From Planctomycetota bacterium (GTDB lineage Bacteria > Planctomycetota > Phycisphaerae > Phycisphaerales > UBA1924), in contig JAFEBO010000001.1 in assembly GCA_018242625.1 (NCBI GenBank), positions 170,681 through 234,680 of the forward strand: DNA of 64,000 nt, read 5' to 3'. The position numbers and the translations under genes were made by a program. Of this stretch, positions 27,501 through 36,100 are shown piece after piece. How positions within the stretch are numbered: position 1 is the first letter of the stretch; each line of letters starts with the position of its first letter. A model generated the notes under the pieces. It did no database searches. It had not been told where the DNA came from and was given only the letters and a program-made list of their open reading frames with translations.

Positions 27501-27784
27501 TTCAGTCGCTCGAAGCTGAGATTGGACGCCTGAAGAAGGAAAAGGAGCAGGGGCTGCTCTTCGACGGCTCGCTCATGCTTGACGAGCTCGACCGTTCGAT
27601 TCAGGCCAAGGAAGAGGAGCTGCGCCGCCGTCGCGGTCACTATGAAGAACTCCGCGAGCAGCTCAAGAACGAGCGCGACCGCGTGATTAACCGCATCATC
27701 CCCCGACGGTTTGCGCTACGCGGCGATGCACAGGTGTTCCCAGTCGCTGTCGAGATTCGTCTGCCGGGAGGGAAGCATGCCTAA
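24560..27784 (+). CDS. drmD: SNF2-family helicase, DrmD-like
   Basis: A 1074-residue SNF2/RapA-type helicase. Motif I LADDVGLGKTVEAGL is near residue 140, motif II DEAH near 242, LFLTATPHNGH near 283, and the second RecA-like domain has VVFTEYKTTLDYL through EGLNLQET and the motif VI region RNGRLDRHGQ (about 520-640). A long coiled coil (965-1045) lies near the C-terminus. In class 1 DISARM, DrmD is encoded next to the adenine methylase DrmMI exactly as here. The next gene overlaps by 8 nt. The start is uncertain: ATG at 24560 has no ribosome site, whereas an in-frame ATC at 24512 has a good one. Confidence 0.85.
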   Translation: MLATIRNRRGILTAVDPFDAGVGGRFHRVRIEFADGDGESDQEIIWELEPNRWLVEPAALPLVRSTVPMSHRQFDAVVRAARWGAVAPFVDPDGEHGAAVASPIVAPFHSAVQVEDFQLVPLIKALRMPRIALLLADDVGLGKTVEAGLILSELLVRRRVQRVLVLCPASLQTQWQSELRDKFSLDCEIVDRDRTHQLRRKLGMDANPWRSSPRLISSYHYFKQPDVLTEFNAAFKLDPVSGQLPWDLLIVDEAHNLSPAAFGEDSDLVKMLRQVSQKFEHRLFLTATPHNGHTRCFSGMLEMLDPVRFTQTDEFSPSERQRVEDVLVRRLKREINQRTNPPRFADRLPPEAINLQFGSAESTLMAAFDAFRTRVRSVIASSSRSSRLAGWFAVEILGKRLLSCPVAFSGSWARVRMGLEAADIQVSDSEVLAAERSSRDEIGDDREAEGRLAHASSTVGSWLRPLAPRLAGEIAAIDSAVAGLGLSGQQPVDPKSDARIAALLATIEVKLRQKGAWRDDERMVVFTEYKTTLDYLHRTLLQKFGDQSRLVTLYGGMESADREAVKAAFNDPRSPVRLLLATDAASEGLNLQETARYVLHFDVPWNPARLEQRNGRLDRHGQARDVSVFHFASDDDADLKFLAHVVRKVDAIREDLGATGEVFDEAIKRRLIEGESSASVQRDLDLRIDRAKGRSDVPRDSRVRVDGDLAEQEAVQLDALAGELDLDPESLRDTLEVSLGVGTPGYQFDADDRPGRVRFRVPLPSQWEPTIDGTVRRPGIGRERGPLPGLIFDANRLVENVGGRPVFRPRKDTVLMHLSHPLFQRAIATLARARFPGDEAGKASRWCVRRTALPKGHTAHILLTIEELAINELREPFHQWTRTLVIPVESDQLAAALPHQSAIALRLEPAAWDDRTVEEARSVWSEVEGDIRKLLRERATDLTKTIKEALRAAVADATKRENDRFASRQGEISVLIQRQSLQSLEAEIGRLKKEKEQGLLFDGSLMLDELDRSIQAKEEELRRRRGHYEELREQLKNERDRVINRIIPRRFALRGDAQVFPVAVEIRLPGGKHA

Positions 27785-30700
27785 CCCCTCCGATTCCTCG
27801 CCGATCGCATGGTGGGAAAGCCTGAAGCACGGCGGCATGTTGATCGCGCCGGCGCGAGTGGCGGCCGCGTTCGCCGATGCGCCAGACCCACTCTCGCCCT
27901 GGCACGCCGATCGGCTTCGTAGGGAGATTGTTCGGGCGGAGAACCAACAGTCCGACCTGGCGGACCTGCTCGACGTGGTGCTCGAGCAGGTGTGCGGGTT
28001 CACAGTCGGCTGGTTCAAAGGCACGCGCGTGGGCTCGGAGTGGTCCACCCGCACCCCGGCAGGCGAGAACATCAAGCCCCGGCGCGTGTGGCAGCATGAG
28101 GGCGGAACGCTGCCCGTCTTCGTCGATGAGGAACCCCGGCTCGGCATCGGCCGTGGCCGTCGCTCCGTTGCCCGCGTGATCGAATGGCTCCGCGCCCGTT
28201 CCCTGAATCTCGCTCTGCTCACAAACGGTCGGCAGTGGCGACTGATCTACGCTGGCATCGATCACGACGCCTTCAGCGAGTGGGACACGCAGCTTTGGTT
28301 CGCGGAGGGTGAGCCCGGTCTGCAGGTGGATGCCCTGCGTCGCCTTATCTCACCCGCGGCGTGGAAGGCACCGCCGCCAGCCCACGGCGAGACCAAGCAC
28401 TGCCCGCTGCTCCAAGCAATCCTCGACAGCCGAAAGGGCCAGAACGAACTCTCCGCCGTGCTCGGCGAGCGCGTCCGCCAGGCCGTGGAACTGCTCATCC
28501 GCTCACACGGTCCCGCCCTCGATCGGCTCACAGCACCGGCTCAGAGCGATCTGCCCGCCGTCGACGGCCGCGATATCTACGCCGCCGCCGTCCGCACCGT
28601 GATGCGGATGGTCGTGCTGATGTTCGCCGAGTCGCGGCTGCTCATGCCGATCGACCGGAGCCCGCTCTACTTCAACGCATACTCGCTCACCGGCCTTCGC
28701 GAGTCGCTCGAGTCAGCACACGCACGTGGGCCAGCGCTCCTGCATTCCCGTCGGTCCGCCTGGCCCCGCGTGCTCGCCTTGTTCGCGCTCGTCCGCGACG
28801 GCTGCGGCTACCCCGACCTCTCTGTGCCCAAGTACGGCGGCGACCTGTTCACCACAGGCCAGGCCGATCCCAACTCGGGCATGTCCCGAGCGCTGGCGGT
28901 CTTCGAGTCGGCGTGCTTCCAGTCCGACTTCGCAGGGGTCATGTCCGACGCCGATGTGCGCGACATCCTCGAGAAGCTCTCGTACAGCGAGATGACGATC
29001 CGCCAGGGGCGCGGCAGCATCCGCACCCGCGTGCCGGTGGACTTCTCCGATCTTCAATCCGAGTACATCGGCATCCTCTATGAGGGCCTGCTCGACTTCG
29101 AGCTTCGCCGCGCCGGCCCGGATGAGCCCATCGTGTTCCTCGCCATCGGCGATGAGCCCGCACTCCCGCTCTCGCGGCTCGAAGCGATGGACGACGCCGC
29201 CATCAAGAACCTCGTCGAGAAGTTCAAAGTCAAGGGCGGGAGCGATGAGGACGAGGCCGGTGACGACGCCGACGATGCGGATGCCGACGCGGAGGACGAC
29301 GAGCCCACCGCTGATGAACCGCTGCTATCGGGCGAGGTTCTCGAAGAGGATCCCGCGGCAGAAGCAGCCACACCCGATGCTTCTGGTCAGGACCCCATCC
29401 AGCAGGCTCGCGAGCGTGCGTGGACCTGGGCCCGCCGCGCCGTATCCGTCGGCGGCATGGTGCGCAAACCCAAGTCGAAGAAGGCCGAGGCGATCGCGCA
29501 GTACGAGCGAGAAGTCGAAGCCGCGGGCCGCAAGCTCGTCCGCACGGCCATCTTGCCGGGCCAGTGGTACCTAGTCCGCTGGGGCGGCACGCGTAAGGGC
29601 TCGGGCACGTTCTACACCCGCCCCCAACTCTCCGTGCCCACCGTCCACCGCACACTGCGGCCATTGGCCTATATCGCGCCCGCGGATAGCGCCGATGCGC
29701 CCACGGCTGCGTGGACGCCCAAGAAACCGGAAGAAATCCTCGCGCTGAAGGTCTGTGACCCCGCCGTCGGCTCTGGATCGTTCCCCGTCGCGGCGCTGCG
29801 GTTCCTGACCGACGCGCTCTACCGCTCACTCGAGCACCACGGCCGCCTGCGCGATGAGGGGAACAAGACCGTGATCGCGTTGGCCGAGGGGCGCGAGAGC
29901 GCCGGGCGGCTGGATGAGGACCTGCTTCCGTGCCGCCCAACCGATCCGGACTTCGAGCCGCGGCTCAAGGCCCGCCTTCGCCGCTACGTCGTCGAGCGCT
30001 GCCTCTACGGCGTCGATCTCGACCCGCTGGCCATCGAGCTCGCCAAGATCGCGCTGTGGATCGAGACGATGGACCGCGAACTCCCGTTCTCGTTCCTTGA
30101 CCACAAGTTCAAGTGCGGCAACGCCCTCGTCGGCTGCTGGTTCGACCGCTTCAGGCACTACCCCATCATGGCCTGGCTCCGCGAAGGAGGGGACAAGAGT
30201 CATACCACCGGCGTGAACTACCCGAAAGAGGCACGCACCAAGGCCATCGCCAAACACCTCAAGGAGGTGATCAAGCCGGACCTGGTCGCCATGATCGACC
30301 GAATGCGCGGGCAGGGGGACCTCTTCACCGCCGAGGGGAAGACCGCGGAGCAGGTGCACGACGAGGCTCTAGGCATTCTCGAACAGATGCACCGCCTTGC
30401 GCCCGGCGAGGACGGCGAGCACCGCCGCGCCGAACTTCACCGCCAACTGCGTGAGAGCCCGGCGTATGTCGCGCTCAAGCGGGCCTTTGATTGCTGGTGC
30501 GCCCTGTGGTTCTGGCCAGCCGATCAACTCGCCGCCGCGCCCAAGCCCAGCACGTTCACGACGCTCTCGACCGAGGCCGTCATAGTTGCCGAGCGCATCG
30601 CCCGCGAGCGGCGGTTTTTCCACTGGGAACTAGAGTTCCCCGATGTCTTCGCGGCCAAGGCCGCTGGCGATGCGCAAAGCTCCGCCGCGCCCGGCTTCGA

Positions 30701-33119
30701 TGCTGTCTTGGGCAACCCGCCGTGGGACACGCTCCAGCCCAACAGCAAAGAGTGGTTCAGCAACGTCGATCCACTCTTCCGCACCTACGGCAAGCAGGAT
30801 GCGCTCGCCAAGCAGAAGGCTTACTTCGCCGCCAGCGAGAAGGTCGAGCGCGAGTGGCTGGAGTTCATTGCCTACTTCAAGGACACGGCCAACTTCGTCA
30901 AGGCGGGCGCATCACCCTTCGGCGATCGGGTGACGACCGACGATGAGGGCAAGCAAACCCACGACTTCCCGCTCGGCGAGCGGGGCCGGGCTTCGCTGGA
31001 ATCCTCCAAAGCGCGCCACAGCGCGTGGGCCAAGCGCCGCGCTGTCGATGTGGGCTACGCCGATCGCGAGCATCCATTCGCGCTCCAGGGCGACGGCAAG
31101 CCGTACACCTACAAACTCTTCACTGAGTTGGCCTTGTCTCTGCTCAAGACCGATGGGCGGCTGGGTTTCATCGTTCCCAGCGGCTTGTACACCGATCACG
31201 GATCCACGGAGTTGCGGGCCCGGCTGCTGGGCAAGTGTCGCTGGGAGTGGCTCTTCGGCTTCGAGAACCGCGACGGCATCTTCGACATCCACCGCTCCTT
31301 CAAGTTCAACCCCGTCCTGATCGTCAAGGGGGGCCTGACCGCCGTCATCCGCACTGCCTTCATGCGGCGCGATCCCGACGACTGGGCCTTGGGCGTCGCC
31401 GAGGCCCTCGCGGTGCCCTACGCCCGCGCCCAGGTCGAGCGGTTCAGTCCGCTCAGCAAGGCGATCCTCGAGATCCGCTCCGCCCGCGACCTCGCCGTGC
31501 TGGAGAAGATCTACGCGAACTCGGTTCTGCTCGGCGACAGCGGCCCCGAAGGCTGGGGCATCCGCTACGCGCAGGGTGACTTCAACATGACGTCCGACTC
31601 GGCTCTCTTCCCACCGCGGCCCAAGTGGGAGGAGCGCGGCTACAAGCCCGACGAGTACAGCCGCTGGCTCAAGGGCGCATGGAAGCCGCGAGAAGCCGGG
31701 CGTTCTTGTCCCGCGCCCCTGGGCGCGACCCGCGCAACAATCGCCCCCGGCATCATCATCTCGCGAGACGGGCTGGAGTACATCCGCGAGGATGAGATCG
31801 ACTGGGAGATCGAGACCACTGAAAACGAGGACGGCAAGGAGATCGAGGTCCGCCACCGGGCGGTGGCTCTTCCGCTGTACGAGGGGCGGATGATCGGGCA
31901 GTTTGATTTCAGCGAGAAGGGCTGGGTGAGCGGAAAGGGACGCGGTGCGGTGTGGCGCGAGATTGAATGGACCCATCGCGTCATCGAACCGCAGTTCTTG
32001 ATGGGCGTCAAGGATTTTCCGCAGTCCATCGCTGCACACTCGAAGGTCGGACAGATGCGGGTCACATCGGCGACGAACCGCCGCACGTTGATTACCACTT
32101 GCGTCGTCGGCTTTCCATGCGGCGATAAGGTCGCGAATCTGATCCCCGACTCGTTCGGTCCTGAACTCTGGCTCCCGACAGTGCTCAACTCCTATGCCTG
32201 CGACTGGCAGGCTCGCTCTCGTGTGGGCGCTCTCCAGGTGGATCAGCACATCTTGTTCGCGTTTGCTGTGCCACCCCCAGTGAAGATCGTGGAGCTCAAC
32301 CGGGTGCTCGCGCTCGCCGGCGGCATGACGCTGCAAAGCCTTCACTGCGCAGGATCGTGGCTCAAACTCACCACGGTAACCTCGATTGAAGAGCGTTCCT
32401 GGCGCTCACGGTGGGCACTCACTCCCCACGAGCGTCTCCGCCAGCGCTGCATCCTCGATGCCGTGGTCGCCGCGCTCTACGGGCTGGACCTCGACGATCT
32501 GAAGTGGATCCTCAGGGACTGCGACCACCCGTTGGCTGACACGACGAACAAGGCTTTCACCCGTCGCCTCGACCCCAAGGGCTTCTGGAGGGTGGATAAG
32601 AACGAACCTCCCGAGCGGCGGCACCCTGTCTTGACCCTCGCCGCCTTCGCCGACCTCTCGGCCCTGATCGCCGCCGTCACAGCCGCGGGCGGCACACGCG
32701 ACGACGCTATCGCCGCATTCTGCGGTCAAGCCACCAATCCCTTGCCACGCGTCAATGGTCTCATTGGCTCGATTGACGCGTCGGAGGGTTGGATGCTCCC
32801 CGAGAATTTCCGTCTCGCCGACCTCGGCCTCGGCCACGACAACCGTGCCGAGCAGCCTCATCCTGTAGCAGCAACAGTCGGACCTCGGTTCTACGACTGG
32901 CAACTGTCACAGGATGCCGCCGAGAGCTGGCGCGAGTGCGCCCTGCACGCCCGGAATCTGCTCGGTGCGGATGGATTCGAGAAGTTGCAGGCGGAGTTAG
33001 AGGGGCGAGAAGCGCCGACATCCACTGAGGCCACCCTCGCCGCCAAGAGCGGCAAGGCTGACAGCAAACCAACACCGAAGGGAGGGAAGGCACCCGAGCC
33101 GAACTTGTTCGGCACCTAG
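27777..33119 (+). CDS. drmMI: Giant N6-adenine DNA methyltransferase, DrmMI/type IIG-like
   Basis: A 1780-residue class I SAM-dependent DNA methylase of the Eco57I/type IIG kind. Motif I (CDPAVGSGSFPVAAL) is near residue 660 and the catalytic motif IV NPPW near 980, with GFIVPSGLYTD later. The N-terminal third resembles type IIG/BREX methylase N-termini (PRLGIGRGRRS, LALLTNGRQWRLIY). Residues about 485-540 form a strongly acidic low-complexity linker. The C-terminal third probably recognises the target. In DISARM such methylases mark self DNA. ATG at 27777 has GGGAGGGAAG upstream. It overlaps drmD by 8 nt and ends 24 nt before the next helicase gene. Confidence 0.85.
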   Translation: MPNPSDSSPIAWWESLKHGGMLIAPARVAAAFADAPDPLSPWHADRLRREIVRAENQQSDLADLLDVVLEQVCGFTVGWFKGTRVGSEWSTRTPAGENIKPRRVWQHEGGTLPVFVDEEPRLGIGRGRRSVARVIEWLRARSLNLALLTNGRQWRLIYAGIDHDAFSEWDTQLWFAEGEPGLQVDALRRLISPAAWKAPPPAHGETKHCPLLQAILDSRKGQNELSAVLGERVRQAVELLIRSHGPALDRLTAPAQSDLPAVDGRDIYAAAVRTVMRMVVLMFAESRLLMPIDRSPLYFNAYSLTGLRESLESAHARGPALLHSRRSAWPRVLALFALVRDGCGYPDLSVPKYGGDLFTTGQADPNSGMSRALAVFESACFQSDFAGVMSDADVRDILEKLSYSEMTIRQGRGSIRTRVPVDFSDLQSEYIGILYEGLLDFELRRAGPDEPIVFLAIGDEPALPLSRLEAMDDAAIKNLVEKFKVKGGSDEDEAGDDADDADADAEDDEPTADEPLLSGEVLEEDPAAEAATPDASGQDPIQQARERAWTWARRAVSVGGMVRKPKSKKAEAIAQYEREVEAAGRKLVRTAILPGQWYLVRWGGTRKGSGTFYTRPQLSVPTVHRTLRPLAYIAPADSADAPTAAWTPKKPEEILALKVCDPAVGSGSFPVAALRFLTDALYRSLEHHGRLRDEGNKTVIALAEGRESAGRLDEDLLPCRPTDPDFEPRLKARLRRYVVERCLYGVDLDPLAIELAKIALWIETMDRELPFSFLDHKFKCGNALVGCWFDRFRHYPIMAWLREGGDKSHTTGVNYPKEARTKAIAKHLKEVIKPDLVAMIDRMRGQGDLFTAEGKTAEQVHDEALGILEQMHRLAPGEDGEHRRAELHRQLRESPAYVALKRAFDCWCALWFWPADQLAAAPKPSTFTTLSTEAVIVAERIARERRFFHWELEFPDVFAAKAAGDAQSSAAPGFDAVLGNPPWDTLQPNSKEWFSNVDPLFRTYGKQDALAKQKAYFAASEKVEREWLEFIAYFKDTANFVKAGASPFGDRVTTDDEGKQTHDFPLGERGRASLESSKARHSAWAKRRAVDVGYADREHPFALQGDGKPYTYKLFTELALSLLKTDGRLGFIVPSGLYTDHGSTELRARLLGKCRWEWLFGFENRDGIFDIHRSFKFNPVLIVKGGLTAVIRTAFMRRDPDDWALGVAEALAVPYARAQVERFSPLSKAILEIRSARDLAVLEKIYANSVLLGDSGPEGWGIRYAQGDFNMTSDSALFPPRPKWEERGYKPDEYSRWLKGAWKPREAGRSCPAPLGATRATIAPGIIISRDGLEYIREDEIDWEIETTENEDGKEIEVRHRAVALPLYEGRMIGQFDFSEKGWVSGKGRGAVWREIEWTHRVIEPQFLMGVKDFPQSIAAHSKVGQMRVTSATNRRTLITTCVVGFPCGDKVANLIPDSFGPELWLPTVLNSYACDWQARSRVGALQVDQHILFAFAVPPPVKIVELNRVLALAGGMTLQSLHCAGSWLKLTTVTSIEERSWRSRWALTPHERLRQRCILDAVVAALYGLDLDDLKWILRDCDHPLADTTNKAFTRRLDPKGFWRVDKNEPPERRHPVLTLAAFADLSALIAAVTAAGGTRDDAIAAFCGQATNPLPRVNGLIGSIDASEGWMLPENFRLADLGLGHDNRAEQPHPVAATVGPRFYDWQLSQDAAESWRECALHARNLLGADGFEKLQAELEGREAPTSTEATLAAKSGKADSKPTPKGGKAPEPNLFGT

Positions 33120-33143
33120 AACGCCCGGGTACCTCACATCACT

Positions 33144-36100
33144 ATGGCACTTAATCCTGTCGCCTATACCGAGAAGGTCGTTCGGTCCTTCCTGAAGTAT
33201 CAGCTCTCGACGTACCCATTCGCCGATGCGAGTTTTCATTCGCAGATGCGAACGCTGCTGTCGCTGGACCACACGCGGCGCACGCCGCTGATGAAGGGGC
33301 CGTACGTCTCTCTCAGCCGTCCTTTCCGCGAGGGGTCTTCGATCGCCTCGCTCGCCGGGCAGGGCATCCTGCACCCTGCGATGTCTTCGCTCGTGTCACA
33401 TCCGACCCTCTACGGTCACCAGGAAGCGGCCGTCCGCGCGATCAACGATGGCAAGCACACGCTGGTGAGCACCGGCACCGGCTCGGGCAAGACCGAGTGC
33501 TTCCTGTACCCGATCATCAGCAAGTGCCTGGCGCTCAAGGACCAGAACGCCGCGCCGGGGATTTCTGCGGTCTTGGTCTATCCGATGAACGCGCTGGCCG
33601 AGGACCAGTTGGGACGTCTGCGTGAGCTGCTGGCGGGCACTGGCATCACGTTCGCCATGTACGTCGGCAAGACGCCGGAGAAGAAGGCGGACGTGGCGGG
33701 CCAGCGACTGCGGGCCGGCGCGAGCCGGGCGGATTATCGCGCCGCCCTGAAGAAGGCACAGGAACAAAGGCAAGAGGTCGCCGTCCACCCGGCCGAGGAA
33801 CGATGCAGCCGCGAGGAACTGCGTGAGCCCGGTAGCCAGCCGCGGATCTTGCTGACGAACGTCAAGATGCTCGAGCTGCTGCTGACGCGGCAGAAGGACG
33901 TGGAACTCTTCGATAACGCCCGGCTCGACTTCCTGGTTTTCGATGAGGCGCACACATTCGCGGGGGCGCAGGGCGCGGAGACGGCGTGCCTGATCCGACG
34001 CCTTCGTGCGTTCTGCGAAGCGAGCAGCGCCGCGAGCGGAGCAAAGACTGTGTGCGTGGCAACCTCCGCCACGATCGCCGATCCCAGTGGTGGCGGCGAG
34101 GCCCCCAGGGACTTTGCCCGCCGCTTCTTTGGGGTGCCCAAAGAGGATGTCGCCATCGTCGGCGAGGTGTATGAGGCACAGGGCTGGGGGCAGAACCGTC
34201 GCGACCCCAGCGCGCCAACCGGCAAGGGCGGAGCCGCGGAAGTGTTGAAGGCGGTGCTGAAGGCAGTGGATGTCGGCGACTCTGGCGGCGCGATGGTGAG
34301 TGATGCACTCAAAGCCCTCACCGGCATTGGCCTTGCGCCGGAACGCCAGGGCGACTGGCGGGATGCGCTGTACGACGCGCTCCTGGAGAATGAGGTCGCG
34401 TACCGCCTGACGGCGGAACTGCTGCAGCCTCGCCCCCTCGACACGGTGGTTCACGTCCTTGATGGCGTGCTCAAGCGCGGCGTGAACGAGGAGGAGGTGC
34501 TGGCGTACCTCGCACTGGGTGCTGCGGCCCGCAAGCAGGGTCGAGCCCTCCTGCGGCCGGTCATCCATTCCTTCATTCGCGGTGTCGGCGGCGCGGTGGT
34601 GACATTCCCCGAAACCCAGGATCGCCCGAAGCTTTGGCTGTCGGCGGAAGACGCCACCGCCCAACAACCCGCGCTCGCAAAGTTCCCGGTGCTGACCTGC
34701 TCAACGTGCGGACAACACTACTTCGAGCACCACGCCGCGGATTGGGAGTTCACTGCCAAGGCACCAGGCGGAGGCGAGGCCGTAGATGATCGCTGCGTCT
34801 GGCGTCCGCAGGACGCTTCGACCGGCGGCAAGCGCCTAGTCGTAACGGACACGGTGATCTCCGCCGACGATGGCGATGATGATCCACCTAAGACAGCGCG
34901 GGTGCACTTCTGCCGGGCGTGCGGGGCAGTGCATCCACAGGGTCGCGATCGCTGTGACGCGTGCGCTGCACAGGGGCAGATGGTGGAACTGCTCGCTGTG
35001 CAAGAAAAGGACGAGCGTCCTGGGCAGTTGACTCGCTGCGTTTCGTGTGGACAGGGCGGGCGTGTCTGGAACGCTTGGTATCGCGAGCCCGCGCGCCCGG
35101 TGAAGGCCGTGCCAGTCGCCGATGTGCACGTGCTCGCCCAGGACATGGTGCAGCACGCCGAGCGCCGACGACTTCTGATCTTTGCCGACAACCGCCAGGA
35201 GGCCGCGTTCCAGGCCGGTTGGATGCGTGACCACGCCCGGCGATTCCGTCTTCGTTCGCTCATGTACGAGCGCATCACCCAAGGCCCCGTGTCTGTTGGT
35301 GATCTGACGAAGTTCCTCGACGATCGGATGGAGCAGGACGACGACCTGTCACGAATGCTGGTGCCCGAGGTCTGGCAGGTTGCAGCGAAAGAAGCGGCGG
35401 GAACGGCCCATGTCGAAGAGCGAAAGTACTTCCTGCGGATCCAGGTGCTTCGGGAGATCGTCACCGGCATCAAGCAGCGAGTCGGCCTGGAGCCGTGGGG
35501 ACGGCTGCGCATTGATTACCTCAACCTCTCAGGTGAACATCCCTGGGTCAAGCACGAAGCTGCCGCGCTCGGTATAGATCCGTCTTTGCTGGCCGACGGC
35601 ATCTCTGACCTGCTGGATCGGGCGCGACGGGCGTACCAGCTTCACGATTCCCAGAAGCGGATCTTCGGGAAGTTCTGGGGTGACGGCGACTTCGAACTTC
35701 AGCGTGGGTATCTGCCGGACATGGCGGGCATTCCCAAGGCTGTCAAACTCAGCCGCGATCCGGGCGATGAGCCGGGACGCGTCGCACAGTGGCTTAGCGC
35801 TAAGGGCGAAACAACCGCACGGGCTGCGGTCAAGAAGTGGGGAGTTGCTCCCGACAAGGCCGCAGAGTTCCTCGAGCGACTTTGGGCATTCCTCGCGGAT
35901 GACTTGAAACTCCTAGTGCCGGTGACGCTGGTCGGCCAGCGCGGGAACGCACTGCCGGGCTGCGCTGGAGCACGCCAGGTCGATGGCGACAAAGTCCGAC
36001 TGGTGCCGTCGCACGGTTTGTGGCGTTGCCGCACGTGCCGCCGTGCCCAGACTCGCACAACGCCCCACGGACTGTGCCAAGCATTCCGCTGCGACGGCGT

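Noticed and set aside
30912..32345. Minus-strand frame inside the methylase gene
   Set aside because: Antisense shadow; the methylase frame carries all catalytic motifs.
33396..34667. Minus-strand frame inside the DISARM-like helicase gene
   Set aside because: Antisense shadow over Walker A and DEAH motifs.
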